DNA of 64,000 nt from CAWCAW01 sp963714125. Its GTDB lineage: Bacteria; Actinomycetota; Acidimicrobiia; Acidimicrobiales; UBA8190. Every line of letters begins with the position of its first letter. Positions within the stretch are counted from its first letter, which is position 1. The stretch covers positions 3,906,001 through 3,970,000 of the forward strand of contig OY970234.1 in NCBI GenBank assembly GCA_963714125.1, given 5' to 3'. The notes beneath the pieces are model-generated. The model worked only from the letters and a program-made list of their open reading frames with translations, was not told where the DNA came from and searched no databases. Of this stretch, positions 1 to 8,678 are shown one piece after another. A program made the position numbers and the translations under genes.

Positions 1-278
1 GTGGTGTCGTCTCCAGGACTTCGCATCTGGACTTCCTCTGGGCAGGTGATGGGACTCGGTCGACCCTCTAAGACGAAATAGGGCTCCGTCGTGTGACACG
101 AGGGCCGCCATCTCGTCGCAGCCGCAACGCAGAGCACTCTCGACCGAAACCTGCCCTGCATCGACAATCTCGGGAACTGAAATCAGTTTGGCCCTGTTGG
201 GGGTCGACCATCTAAGCGTGAGGCAGCTCCGGGCCAGCCACCGCCGATTCTGTGGCCGCCTCGGAGCCCGGCATTTCC
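1..278. other. Leading stretch with no gene seen
   Basis: I see no convincing coding region or RNA gene here. Bases 21-57 share a short, gapped similarity with bases 2981-3019, listed separately as a repeat. The downstream gene on the minus strand ends at 279. Confidence 0.5.
21..57. repeat. Short dispersed repeat, copy 1
   Basis: This stretch starts TCGCATCTGGAC and ends GTGATGGGACTCG. A second copy at 2981-3019 starts identically and ends GTGATGGAACTCG, with small indels between. Both lie in non-coding DNA. The function is unknown. Confidence 0.35.
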
Positions 279-1097
279 TTAGTCCTGGGCGGCAACCAGC
301 AGCGTGGCGAGCGGATCGAGGGTGGCCATGAGCTCATCGAGCTCGGCCGGCGTAAGGATCTCATACGGCTTCGCCGCGAGGTCGTCGGTAAGCGACTCGA
401 CCCGCTGCTTGACGGCGCGACCCTTTTCGCTGATCCATCCGTCATCCCCGATGAGGCCGCGCTCGCGCATCGCGTTTATCACTGCGCCGAGCTGCGCGGT
501 CGGAAGGTGGTGGATACGCCCGAACTTGTCCGCCGGCATGTCCATGTCGAGGGCGAGGAGCACATGGGCCTCGAGGCCGCCGACGCCTTCGATCATCAGG
601 GCGGCGATGTGCCCGTCGCCCCGGTGCTCGCGCAGCATGGCGGCTGCATGGAAGAAGCGAGCCACCACGTCTTCGGGTATCGGAATCGCTCGCAACGCTG
701 CGTACATGGGTCGGCCCTCGGTCGGGGCACTGATCGCCGATTTGATCAATAGCTCGGTGGCGCGGTCGAAGGCAGGAGAGTCGACACGATCGCCGAGAAT
801 CCGCCGCAGCGCCCTGACGCAGCCCAACTGACGAGCGGCGATTGCTGATTCGGGGGTGGTGACGCACCACACCTTCGGGATGTGGCGAGCAACCTCGCCG
901 GGCGCGAAGTTGTAGAAGAGCGCGTCCACAACCTCCGCCGTGGCGAGGCCCAGGGGCGCTGCCCGTCCTGCGAAGTAGGTGTCCCAGTAGTTGGTGAACC
1001 CAAGGGCGAACATCGTCTCGTTGGGTTCATCGGCTGTGTAAGGGATGACTCCGATCGGCTCGACAAGCTCGAACATCCGGCGGGCCATGGCATTCAT
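279..1097 (-). CDS. SCO6745-family protein (winged-helix-like)
   Basis: A 272-residue protein matching the actinobacterial SCO6745 family as I recall it. Family members are of unknown role and have a MarR-like helical C-terminal region. Visible features are the N-terminal stretch MARRMFELVEPIGVI, a central PEDVVARFFHAAAMLREHRGDGH segment quoted only by its ends (P-E-D-V to G-D-G-H), and a C-terminal part with an LIGDDGWISEKGRA turn. No catalytic motif or membrane segment is evident. The start could also be the methionine three codons later. It runs in the same direction as the ECF sigma gene upstream, 60 bp away, so co-transcription is possible but not shown. Confidence 0.75.
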   Translation of the reverse strand: MNAMARRMFELVEPIGVIPYTADEPNETMFALGFTNYWDTYFAGRAAPLGLATAEVVDALFYNFAPGEVARHIPKVWCVTTPESAIAARQLGCVRALRRILGDRVDSPAFDRATELLIKSAISAPTEGRPMYAALRAIPIPEDVVARFFHAAAMLREHRGDGHIAALMIEGVGGLEAHVLLALDMDMPADKFGRIHHLPTAQLGAVINAMRERGLIGDDGWISEKGRAVKQRVESLTDDLAAKPYEILTPAELDELMATLDPLATLLVAAQD

Positions 1098-1157
1098 GGT
1101 CTTGACACTAATTGGGAGCCGAGATGTGAGCGGGTCTGCCGAGGATCGTTCGTTCGG

Positions 1158-2177
1158 CTATCGGTTGGGGAGCCATTGCGGTAGTCCGAACCACGGCAAC
1201 ACGCTCTTGTCGAAGCGAGTCATGGCACAGATCCGGTCCCCCGCCAAGGTGAGCACGTAGAGGCCGGTCCCGTGCCGGATGCCGTCGTCCGAAGGGCGCG
1301 AATAGGCTCCGAAGGCCGGCTGGCCGTTGGCGCGTGTCGGCACAAGGTCGAACCTGCGTCCGGCATCGAACAAGCTGGCGCAGAAGCGGGCCACGACGTC
1401 ACGGCTCTCGTATTCGAATGGCATCGGTGGCATCGAGATAAAGACGTCGTCTGTCAGCAGTCCCACCAGCGCGCCCATGTCGGCGGACTCCCAGGCGCGG
1501 GCGAACTTCGCCACAAGAGCTTCCTCGGTGGGTGAGGCGGCGACGGGAGGCGGTTCGCGACCCTCGGTCGACGAGAGTCGGCGCTGCAGACTGGCACGGG
1601 CCCGCTTGAGGGCGCTGTTCACTGATTCAACGGTGGCTTCCAGCATGCCGGCCACCTCGCTTGCCTGGAAGCCAAGGACGTCACGCAAGACAAGCACGGC
1701 GAGCTGGCGAGGCGGCAAGACCTGAAGGGCGGTCACGAAGGCCAGCGAGACGGCTTCGGCCTGCTCGTAGCGAGCGTCGGGGCCGAGCGGCATGCCGACG
1801 GTGCCTTGGAGAAGGGCGTCGGGATAGGGCTCGAGCCATGTGACCTCGGCGACCCGGGTCGGCTCGGGCGGCTCAACATTGGGCACGACCTCCTCCTTGG
1901 CCGGGCGCCGGCGGGCCGAGCGACGCGCGTCGAGACACCGGTTGGTGGCGATCTGGTACAGCCAGGTGCGCAGCGAGGCGCGTCCCTGGAACCCCCCGAG
2001 GCCTCTCCAGGCAGCCAGCAGCGTCTCCTGCAGGGCATCCTCGGCATCTTGGAAGGATCCGAGCATTCGGTAACAGTGCACGTGGAGCTCTTGACGGTAC
2101 GGCTGGGTCAGCTCGCGAAATGCATCGCTGTCTCCGACCCGTGCCCTCGACATCAGGTCGGCTGTCACCACTCTCAC
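1158..2177 (-). CDS. ECF RNA polymerase sigma factor, SigG/TIGR02960 type, with SnoaL-like C-terminus
   Basis: A 339-residue extracytoplasmic-function sigma factor. Region 2 is at residues about 15-90 with the ECF pattern DAEDALQETLLAAWRGL and RTWLYQIATNRCLD. Region 4 is at about 150-205, with VLPPRQLAVLVLRDVLGF and a helix-turn-helix. A C-terminal domain of roughly 125 residues has a SnoaL/NTF2-like appearance (PPVAASPTEEALVAKFARAW onward), which in these groups replaces a separate anti-sigma factor. GTG start, with GAAGGA just upstream; a second in-frame GTG two codons later has better spacing. It is divergent from the RibD-C gene at 2323. The target regulon cannot be read from the window. 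Confidence 0.88.
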   Translation of the reverse strand: MRVVTADLMSRARVGDSDAFRELTQPYRQELHVHCYRMLGSFQDAEDALQETLLAAWRGLGGFQGRASLRTWLYQIATNRCLDARRSARRRPAKEEVVPNVEPPEPTRVAEVTWLEPYPDALLQGTVGMPLGPDARYEQAEAVSLAFVTALQVLPPRQLAVLVLRDVLGFQASEVAGMLEATVESVNSALKRARASLQRRLSSTEGREPPPVAASPTEEALVAKFARAWESADMGALVGLLTDDVFISMPPMPFEYESRDVVARFCASLFDAGRRFDLVPTRANGQPAFGAYSRPSDDGIRHGTGLYVLTLAGDRICAMTRFDKSVLPWFGLPQWLPNR

Positions 2178-2322
2178 GTTCCTTCTTCCCGGTCGGTCCG
2201 ACTTCCATCTTGATTAGACGCCGCCCGAAGGGGGAACTGGGCGGCCGGCGAGCGCCCAATTTTCCGACACCACAGCGCCTACACCAATGGCTTCCAATGA
2301 CACCAACGATAGGAGTTGCAGA

Positions 2323-2907
2323 ATGGGAAAGATCGTGATGAGCGGTCCGCAGAACGTCTCGCTCGATGGAGTGGTTCAGGACCCCGACGGTGCGGAGGGC
2401 TTCAGGCTCGGGGGCTGGTTCGTCGAGTTTGGGGGCCAAGACCTCGAAGCGTGGAACAAGGTCGCGCTCAATGACGCACTAGGCGCCGAGGCGTGGCTGC
2501 TGGGCCGCCGCAGCTACGAGTTTTTCGGAGCGCGGTGGCGACCCCGCAGTGGCGAGCTTGCAGACCGGCTGAACGACATGCCCAAGTACGTGGTGTCGTC
2601 CACCCTTGAACATCCCGACTGGAACAACTCGAGGGTCCTCAAGGGCGATGTTGTGACCGAGGTCTCGAAGCTGAAGCAGGAGCTTGACGGAGAAATCGTC
2701 GTCCCTGCCAGTTATCAGCTCGGACGCACGCTGATGGAGCACGACCTGGTCGACGAGGTGCGATTGGTTGTGTTCCCGGTCGTGCTCGGGGCCGGCGAAC
2801 GCCTCTTCGGAGAGACCAGCGACAAGACGTCTTGGTGTCTGGTGCAAAGCGCGACCATTGGTGACGGCCTCGCTTTCCTCAGGTATGAGGTCGTCCGGAA
2901 GTCCTAA
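2323..2907 (+). CDS. Dihydrofolate reductase family protein (RibD C-terminal domain)
   Basis: A 194-residue protein of the RibD-C/DHFR-like superfamily, NAD(P)H-dependent reductases of mostly unknown substrate. The N-terminal pattern MGPQ/SLDGVVQDPDGAEGF, the LLGRRSYEFF segment and the C-terminal VDEVRLVVFPVVLGAGERLF are typical. I chose ATG 2323 over the upstream in-frame ATG at 2287 because AGGAG at 2311-2315 lies 7 nt before it. It is divergent from the sigma factor at 1158-2177, and proteins of this family are often encoded beside such ECF factors. A resistance or housekeeping role cannot be told apart here. Confidence 0.85.
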   Translation: MGKIVMSGPQNVSLDGVVQDPDGAEGFRLGGWFVEFGGQDLEAWNKVALNDALGAEAWLLGRRSYEFFGARWRPRSGELADRLNDMPKYVVSSTLEHPDWNNSRVLKGDVVTEVSKLKQELDGEIVVPASYQLGRTLMEHDLVDEVRLVVFPVVLGAGERLFGETSDKTSWCLVQSATIGDGLAFLRYEVVRKS

Positions 2908-2980
2908 TGGGGCCGGATCGTCACGCCGACGATCTGTTATAGCCACGAACCGACGAGCCCAAGTTGACGGAGGCGGGTGC

Positions 2981-3019
2981 TCGCATCTGGACGCCCTCCA
3001 CTGGGAGTGATGGAACTCG
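2981..3019. repeat. Short dispersed repeat, copy 2
   Basis: This is similar to bases 21-57 (TCGCATCTGGAC at one end, GTGATGG-ACTCG at the other) with small indels. It lies between the RibD-C gene and the convergent ABC permease gene. Confidence 0.35.
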
Positions 3020-3084
3020 AATACCGCCACGGTCAAACCATGGTTCCTGTCGAGAACAAAGAATGACGGCCATCACCCAGCGAG

Positions 3085-3819
3085 TCAGTTGATGTCCTGC
3101 CGAGCGGACAGAACGATACCGACAAGCCCCAGGGCAGCGGCCCAGGCAATCAACGTGATGGCGCCAACGCCTGGCGAGAGCAGGTGATCGACTCGAAGGC
3201 CCATTAGTGCGTCCGAAGCACGAGTTGGCGTGAACCGCCCAACCGAAGGGACGAGGCCGAACAGGAGGTTGTCGACGACAAAGCCCCAGGCCAGGAACGT
3301 GATGATGCTGCCAACTTGATTGTGAATGATCGATCCGAGGCCGGCGCCGATGGCGCCCCACAGGGCCACGCCAGCGAGCCCGCCGAGCGTGAGCAGCACA
3401 ATGTCGCCGCTGCTAAGCACGACGGTGACGCCACGCCCGCCCAGGATCGCGTATCCGATCCCTAAGCCGATTGCCTCGCCGATGACCCCGAATACGATTC
3501 CGGCCAGTGTGCCCGCGACGACCTTGGCGGCCAGGACGCGCGAGCGCGCCGGGTTGAACAGGATCGTCGGACGGATCGTGCCGAAGCGGTACTCGCTGGT
3601 CACGAGCAACACCCCAGCAAGAGCTGAGAACACGCCTGCGGAACTGCCCACGCTCAGCAACTGACGCTGGTCTTCTTGGCTGGTCAGCCCGCTTGCGTGG
3701 GTAAGTAGCCCGGTGAGCAGCGTGAAGAGCAGAATGAGGCCGATCATCGCCAGTAACAGTCCCATCGTGGTCCGGGTCGAGCGAATCTTCAATAGCTCTG
3801 CCCTGATCTGCGCCATCAT
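3085..3819 (-). CDS. ABC-2 type transporter permease
   Basis: A 244-residue membrane protein with about six hydrophobic segments: one near residues 18-40 (TMGLLLAMIGLILLFTLL), then around 60-75, 100-125, 130-160, 175-195 and a last one before the C-terminus. The SEYRFGTIRPTILFNPARS motif after the second segment is typical of bacterial ABC-2 permeases for peptide, bacteriocin or drug export. Its start overlaps the stop of the ATPase gene by 4 bp (ATGA), so the two are translationally coupled. The exported substrate is unknown. Confidence 0.87.
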   Translation of the reverse strand: MMAQIRAELLKIRSTRTTMGLLLAMIGLILLFTLLTGLLTHASGLTSQEDQRQLLSVGSSAGVFSALAGVLLVTSEYRFGTIRPTILFNPARSRVLAAKVVAGTLAGIVFGVIGEAIGLGIGYAILGGRGVTVVLSSGDIVLLTLGGLAGVALWGAIGAGLGSIIHNQVGSIITFLAWGFVVDNLLFGLVPSVGRFTPTRASDALMGLRVDHLLSPGVGAITLIAWAAALGLVGIVLSARQDIN

Positions 3820-4712
3820 GCCGGTGCCTCCGAGGTCAGTTCGAGGAAGATGTCTTCCAGCCCGCCGCCGTCATTAACCAACTCGTGCACCGGGACGCCG
3901 GCGGCGAAGGCGATTTCACCGACCCGCTGGCTCGATGCTCCCTGGACGAGCAGCGCGTGATCAGTACCGGTGGTCACCTGCAGCGCCTCATCACGCAACG
4001 CCGTAGCGAGCCGCTGCGGATCGCCACTGCGAACGCGCACGGCGCCACCGGCACGGGCGGTCAACTCTGCCAGCGAGGACGAGACCACGAGCCGCCCGCG
4101 ACTGATGATGAGAACCTGGTCGACTGTCTGCGCCACCTCGGCCAGTACATGGCTTGAGATGAGCACCGTGCGACCCTCTGAGGCCAGGCTGCGCAGGAAG
4201 TCACGCAGCCAGCGCACGCCCTCCGGGTCGAGCCCGTTGGCCGGTTCGTCGAGAATCAACAGCTCTGGGTCGCCCAAGAGCGCCGCCGCCAGTCCAAGTC
4301 GCTGACGCATCCCGAGCGAATATCCCTTGACACGTCGCCCGGCGGCGGCACCGAGCTCCACCAAGTGCAACACCTCGTCCGCACGTGAGTCAGGGACTTC
4401 GACGGCTTGCCCGAGCATCCGCAGGTGATCGCGCCCCGTTCGGCCTGGGTGGAAATCCGTCGCCTCGAGCACGGCGCCAATCCGCAGCGCCGGACGCGCC
4501 AGCTCCGCGTAAGGATGATCGAACACCAGTGCCTGTCCACTCGTCGGCGTCGCCAAACCCAGGATCATCCGCAGTGTCGTCGTCTTGCCGGCGCCGTTCG
4601 GCCCGAGAAAGCCCGTGATCGTCCCCGCCTCCAACGCGAAGGACAGGTCCGTGACCGCTGATATCTCACCAAAGCGTTTGGTTAACGACTCGGCCTTGAC
4701 GACCACCGTCAT
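3816..4712 (-). CDS. ABC transporter ATP-binding protein
   Basis: A 298-residue ATPase of the bacitracin/antibiotic-exporter (CcmA/DrrA-like) type. Walker A is GPNGAGKTTT near residue 37, the Q-loop region follows, the signature is YSLGMRQRLGLA near 133, and Walker B is LLILDEPANGLDPEG followed by the SSHVLAEVAQ H-loop. The C-terminal 80 residues are the usual regulatory extension. It is the middle gene of a regulator-ATPase-permease operon, overlapping the MerR gene upstream and the permease downstream by 4 bp each. It probably powers efflux of a compound sensed by the MerR protein. Confidence 0.92.
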   Translation of the reverse strand: MTVVVKAESLTKRFGEISAVTDLSFALEAGTITGFLGPNGAGKTTTLRMILGLATPTSGQALVFDHPYAELARPALRIGAVLEATDFHPGRTGRDHLRMLGQAVEVPDSRADEVLHLVELGAAAGRRVKGYSLGMRQRLGLAAALLGDPELLILDEPANGLDPEGVRWLRDFLRSLASEGRTVLISSHVLAEVAQTVDQVLIISRGRLVVSSSLAELTARAGGAVRVRSGDPQRLATALRDEALQVTTGTDHALLVQGASSQRVGEIAFAAGVPVHELVNDGGGLEDIFLELTSEAPA

Positions 4713-5584
4713 CGAGCTGCCTGACCGTTGAACGGCACGGCGAAGTCGCGATAGGGGACGCTCGTCTCGGTGATCGGCCCACTCGTGAAGTACGTGATCC
4801 GCATACCAAGATCCTCGAGCTCACCTTGCACGTTGATAGCGTTCTCCTCCGCCCAGGCGCGCAATGCCTCCGACGCCAGCTGCAGATGCACCTCTGGGTT
4901 CCCACCTGGGCCACCTGGAAGCGTGTCGTTCGGTAGCGCAACATAGGCCTCGTGATGCGCGGCTTCTGTCCGCAAGGTGAATTCCGGGTAGTGCGACGCC
5001 AGAGCCTGCGCGTCCGACTCAGGGATCGGCTTACACCACTCGACCGGGCCGTCGCTGTCTGCGCTCACCTCACCCCAGAAGATGGAAAACGCTGCACCTT
5101 CTCGCCCCTCCATCTTCGGCAGGGGTCGCTCGCGCAGGATGGCGATGAACTCCTTGCCGAGCGCCCACGCGCCTTGTTCGTCGACGTTGCGTTTCAGGCA
5201 GAGCACGGTCCGCTCCGGTATTTCTCGCGTGGCGACTTTGTACATGACAGACCTCTTTCCACTTAGCCGGTTGACGAGGTAGTCGGCGAGCTCACGGCGC
5301 GCGTCGTGTGCGGACTCGACCTCCCGCCAATGCGCCGCTATTCGCTCGGCGGCGACTGCCGGATCGCATGCGCGCAGTTCTCTGATGGCGGCGAGCGGCA
5401 TGTCGAGCTGACGCAACATCACGACAAGGCGCGCTGTTTCGAGCTGCTCGACGTCGTAGTACCGATAGCCAGAAGCTTGGTCAACTCGTGCCGGAACGAG
5501 CACCTCAAGCTCGTCGTAAAGGCGGAGCGCCTTGACTGACAGGCGCGACCGCCGTGCGAACTCACCGATGCTGATCTCTTCCAC
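4709..5584 (-). CDS. MerR family regulator with GyrI-like effector domain
   Basis: A 291-residue one-component regulator. The N-terminal MerR winged helix-turn-helix (residues 1-70: SIGEFARRSRLSVKALRLYD) leads into a coiled dimerisation helix. The C-terminal half (about 120-280) resembles the GyrI/BmrR effector-binding fold: VATREIPERTVLCLKRNV, later EVHLQLASEALRAW, and a closing YFTSGPITETSVPYRDFAVP. This domain usually binds small hydrophobic drugs. As first gene of the operon with the ABC exporter, it likely controls that exporter and itself. Confidence 0.88.
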   Translation of the reverse strand: MEEISIGEFARRSRLSVKALRLYDELEVLVPARVDQASGYRYYDVEQLETARLVVMLRQLDMPLAAIRELRACDPAVAAERIAAHWREVESAHDARRELADYLVNRLSGKRSVMYKVATREIPERTVLCLKRNVDEQGAWALGKEFIAILRERPLPKMEGREGAAFSIFWGEVSADSDGPVEWCKPIPESDAQALASHYPEFTLRTEAAHHEAYVALPNDTLPGGPGGNPEVHLQLASEALRAWAEENAINVQGELEDLGMRITYFTSGPITETSVPYRDFAVPFNGQAAR

Positions 5585-6041
5585 ACCTCATACTCCCTCG
5601 TCGTCGAGCCCAACGGGCCGACAGATCGAGCGTGCGGCCTCCCCAAGGGGGAGAGTCAAGCCAGAATGGTCGTAGCCGTCGGGACTTCCTCAACCACCGC
5701 TCGTTACACGCACGCCAGCACCTGGCGGCCAGAATGGGGTCCAATGGAGAAACCTGGGCAATCGCGGCGCCTGGCCCCGGCCCGAACGTGAAACGGCTGT
5801 TCAGGTGCCATATCCCTCTGCACATGACGCGCTGAACCAGCGATGCGATCCCGGGGGAAGCAGTACCCCTGAAGTGCGCTGCTTGCTCGCCGCCACCCGT
5901 CGGGGGTTGGGTCTTCACGAGCGCCCACCGGTTCGAGCTTCGCCGTCATCGTGCGGGCATCAGGTGCACTTCGAGGGACCATCCTTTGGTCTAGATACTC
6001 GTATGGGCGTCTTGCTCCAGGCCGTCCCATAGATTTTCCCC
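5585..6041. other. Intergenic region, no gene recognised
   Basis: About 457 bp between the start of the MerR operon and the 6042 gene. Several open frames cross it on both strands, but their translations are Arg/Pro/Ser-rich, lack ribosome sites and resemble no family I know. The promoter of the MerR operon should lie at the left edge. No RNA gene or clear terminator was seen. Confidence 0.5.
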
Positions 6042-6539
6042 ATGACCGCCTTTAACGACCCCTCATACGCCAGCCCGTCGGTGCGGAGATACAACCAGCG
6101 CATGGCGCAGCGCGTGGCCAGGCGCGCCCAAGTAAACGAGCAGGGCGTGGCGGTGTGCTTCGCTTTCAACAACCTGCTGACCACGCTGCTGATCGGAGTA
6201 GTGGAGGACCTCGTCCGCTTCGTGCCGACCATCGGTTCTCTGATCGAAATGGCGATCAGCATCCTGACGTTCTACTTCCATCGCATCGTGCTGGTCACCG
6301 ATCAGAATGTGTATGTGTTTCGGGACTGGCCCCTGCACTTCCCCGGCAAGCAGCTCGCCGCCTACTCGCGCCACCCCGGCGTGGTAAAGATCGGCGGCCC
6401 GAACGCCGGCAGTTTCTCTAGGTTCATCCGCCGCGGGCAACTGAATTTCGAAGACGGTCTCGTCGTCTACCACAGCATCCTCTGGATTCGCCGCGCACAG
6501 TACATCGTTCAGGAGGGGAACAGCCCCGTCGGGAGGTAG
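6042..6539 (+). CDS. Hypothetical small membrane-associated protein
   Basis: A 165-residue protein that I do not recognise. Residues about 32-85 are hydrophobic and could form one or two membrane segments (GVAVCFAFNNLLTTLLIGVV, then a second up to ILTFYFHRIVLV). The remaining C-terminal 80 residues (ITDQNVYVFRDWPLHFPGKQ by its ends V-T-D-Q to P-G-K-Q, then a basic-residue-rich beta-like segment) could be a small pleckstrin-like or PH-like fold, which is inference only. It is followed by a strong hairpin at 6620-6647. No ribosome site stands out at the ATG. Confidence 0.6.
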   Translation: MTAFNDPSYASPSVRRYNQRMAQRVARRAQVNEQGVAVCFAFNNLLTTLLIGVVEDLVRFVPTIGSLIEMAISILTFYFHRIVLVTDQNVYVFRDWPLHFPGKQLAAYSRHPGVVKIGGPNAGSFSRFIRRGQLNFEDGLVVYHSILWIRRAQYIVQEGNSPVGR

Positions 6540-6882
6540 CTTCCGCCTCTGCGGCATAGCCCTCTCCCAGTCCGCTCTCTCCGAGGTTCCTCCGGCGAGA
6601 CAATAGACCGGGGCAACAGAAGGGCCGATCCCTTCGGATCGGCCCTTACCGTGCGCCTATCGATGGTGGCGGGGGTACCAACCGCGCCGTGGAGCTTCGG
6701 GGTCCAGACCCGGAGGTCATGCTGATAGCAGCGCTCTGCGTATGCAGTGCATCGGGCACGTGCCTTCTCAATATCCTGGCCAGGCATGAAGATGACCCCA
6801 GAAACACGTCGAAACCTGCGGTTTCAATGGCGGCATCACGCCGAAGATCGCACGTCCTCATTGCAGCCACCTGGGCCGTAGA
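6540..6882. other. Intergenic region
   Basis: About 340 bp between the small membrane protein and the DEAD-box helicase. Apart from the hairpin at 6620-6647 I see no feature. The 5' leader and promoter of the helicase gene must lie in the right half. Long leaders are common for DEAD-box helicase genes, but no cold-shock-like motif was identified. Confidence 0.45.
6620..6647 (+). terminator. Hairpin terminator-like structure
   Basis: A perfect 12-bp stem (AAGGGCCGATCC / GGATCGGCCCTT) around a CTTC loop, 80 bp after the stop of the gene ending at 6539. No T-run follows, as is common for actinobacterial hairpin terminators. The stem is palindromic, so it could act on either strand. Confidence 0.7.
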
Positions 6883-8607
6883 GTGACGTTTCGCGTTGGT
6901 GCATCCCGCACCATGCCGCTAACAGCAAGGACCGCGGTGGCCGATCTGTCTACGGAGCAACCGATCACCTTCGCCGGCCTGAGCCTGCGCCTGGAGCTGC
7001 TCGACGTGCTCGCCAAACTGGGTTACGAGGAGCCGACCCCGATTCAGGCGGCTGCCATCCCCGTCCTACTTGAGGGGCACGACCTGCTCGGGCAGGCTGC
7101 CACCGGAACGGGAAAAACTGCAGCGTTCGCTCTCCCAATCCTGCAACAGCTTCCCGCCGGCGAGCGAGGCAAAGAGCCCATGGCATTGATCTTGGTGCCA
7201 ACCCGTGAGCTCGCTATGCAAGTTTCCGAGGCCTTTCACACCTACGGCCGCCAGCTTGGCGTCCGCGTCGTCCCCATCTACGGCGGCCAGCCCATCAGCC
7301 GTCAGCTGCGGTCTCTCCAGACAGGCGTCGACGTCGTTGTGGCCACACCCGGCCGTGCTCTCGATCACCTACGTCGCCGTACGCTGCAGCTTGCGTCGCT
7401 GCAGGTTCTGGTGCTCGACGAGGCCGACGAGATGCTCGACATGGGCTTTGCCGAGGATCTTGAGGCGATCTTCGCCGAGACGCCCCCGAGCCGCCAGACC
7501 GTTCTCTTTTCGGCCACGCTCCCCAGGCGCATCGATGCCATCGCCCGCAAGCACCTCCGTGACCCGGTCCGTATCCGTATCTCCGACGAGCTACGGAGCA
7601 GCGATGAAGCGCCCCGAGTACGGCATTCCGCCTACATCGTCCAACGTGCCCACAAAGCGGCAGCCCTTGGGCGGATCCTCGACGTCGAATCGCCGACTGC
7701 GGCACTCGTCTTCTGCCGAACCCGCGAAGCAGTCGACGGTCTCGCCGAGTCGCTCAACGGCCGCGGGTACCGCTCCGAGGCCCTGCACGGCGGGATGAGC
7801 CAGGAGCAGCGGGACCGGGTGATGGGACGCGTGAGGGGCGGGACCGCCGACCTCCTCATCGCCACCGACGTGGCCGCGCGTGGCCTCGATATCGATCAAC
7901 TCTCCCACGTCATCAACTACGACTTGCCCTCCTCAGTGGACAGCTACGTTCACCGAATGGGGCGGGTAGGCCGCGCCGGGCGCGAGGGCGTAGCCATCAC
8001 GCTGGCAGAACCGCGCGAGCACCGGATGCTCAAAACAATCGAGCAGGCCACTAAGCAGAAGATCACGGTCGAGAAGATCCCCACCGTGGCGGACCTGCGC
8101 GAGCGACGTCTCGACCTCACCCGCGCCGCACTTCGCGAGTGCATTCTTGGAGACGACCTGGACAGCTTCCGGGTCGTCGTTGAGTCGCTTGCGGAGGAGT
8201 TCGATGTCATGGAGGTGGCGCTCGCCGCGGTCAATCTGGCGCATGCCGCAATAGGGGGTCCCGAAGATGATGAAGACATCCCGGACGTGGTCGTCTCGGT
8301 GCCATCCAAGGGACGAACTCGCGATGAACGCCCCGGCCGCAGCCAGCGGGCGGCCGCGGGAAGTGGGCCCGGGATGACTCGGCTCTATGTGAGCCTCGGA
8401 CGTGAGGCGGGGCTGCGACCTCAGGACCTCGTCGGGGCAATTACAGGCGAGACGAGCCTCAGCGGAAAAAATATCGGCGCCATCGAGATCTCCGGGCGGT
8501 TCTCCCTCGTCGACGTACCAGAAGGCGCCGCTGACGAGGTCATCAGTGCGCTTCGAGACACCAAAGTCCGAGGCAGACGGGCCACCGTACGCCGGGAGCG
8601 CTTCTAG
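6883..8607 (+). CDS. deaD: DEAD-box ATP-dependent RNA helicase (DeaD/CsdA type)
   Basis: A 574-residue RNA helicase acting in ribosome assembly and RNA turnover. The motifs run in order: Q-motif GYEEPTPIQ (about 48-56), Walker A AATGTGKT (72-79), PTREL, TPGR, VLDEADEM with DEAD at 179-182, SAT near 211, then helicase domain 2 with ATDVAARGLDI and HRMGRVGRAG. The last 80 residues (TRLYVSLGREAGLRPQDLVG onward) are a DbpA/CsdA-type RNA-binding domain, ending in a basic tail. The given start is GTG. An in-frame ATG at 6913, nearer the conserved region, is equally possible; neither has a strong ribosome site. Confidence 0.95.
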   Translation: MTFRVGASRTMPLTARTAVADLSTEQPITFAGLSLRLELLDVLAKLGYEEPTPIQAAAIPVLLEGHDLLGQAATGTGKTAAFALPILQQLPAGERGKEPMALILVPTRELAMQVSEAFHTYGRQLGVRVVPIYGGQPISRQLRSLQTGVDVVVATPGRALDHLRRRTLQLASLQVLVLDEADEMLDMGFAEDLEAIFAETPPSRQTVLFSATLPRRIDAIARKHLRDPVRIRISDELRSSDEAPRVRHSAYIVQRAHKAAALGRILDVESPTAALVFCRTREAVDGLAESLNGRGYRSEALHGGMSQEQRDRVMGRVRGGTADLLIATDVAARGLDIDQLSHVINYDLPSSVDSYVHRMGRVGRAGREGVAITLAEPREHRMLKTIEQATKQKITVEKIPTVADLRERRLDLTRAALRECILGDDLDSFRVVVESLAEEFDVMEVALAAVNLAHAAIGGPEDDEDIPDVVVSVPSKGRTRDERPGRSQRAAAGSGPGMTRLYVSLGREAGLRPQDLVGAITGETSLSGKNIGAIEISGRFSLVDVPEGAADEVISALRDTKVRGRRATVRRERF

Positions 8608-8635
8608 GCGGAGAGGACAGAATCTGGAAACGGCA

Positions 8636-8677
8636 TGACGTACTTGACAAGGTTGGTGATTCTTGTCAAGCTCGTCA
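8636..8677. promoter_or_regulatory. Inverted-repeat operator of the TetR/SDR operon
   Basis: Two 16-bp arms, TGACGTACTTGACAAG at 8636-8651 and its near-perfect inverse at 8662-8677 (one mismatch), are separated by 10 bp. The right arm ends 1 bp before the ATG of the TetR gene. TTGACA at 8644-8649 inside the left arm could be a -35 box. The position and symmetry fit autorepression by the TetR protein. Confidence 0.8.
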
Positions 8678-8678
8678 T

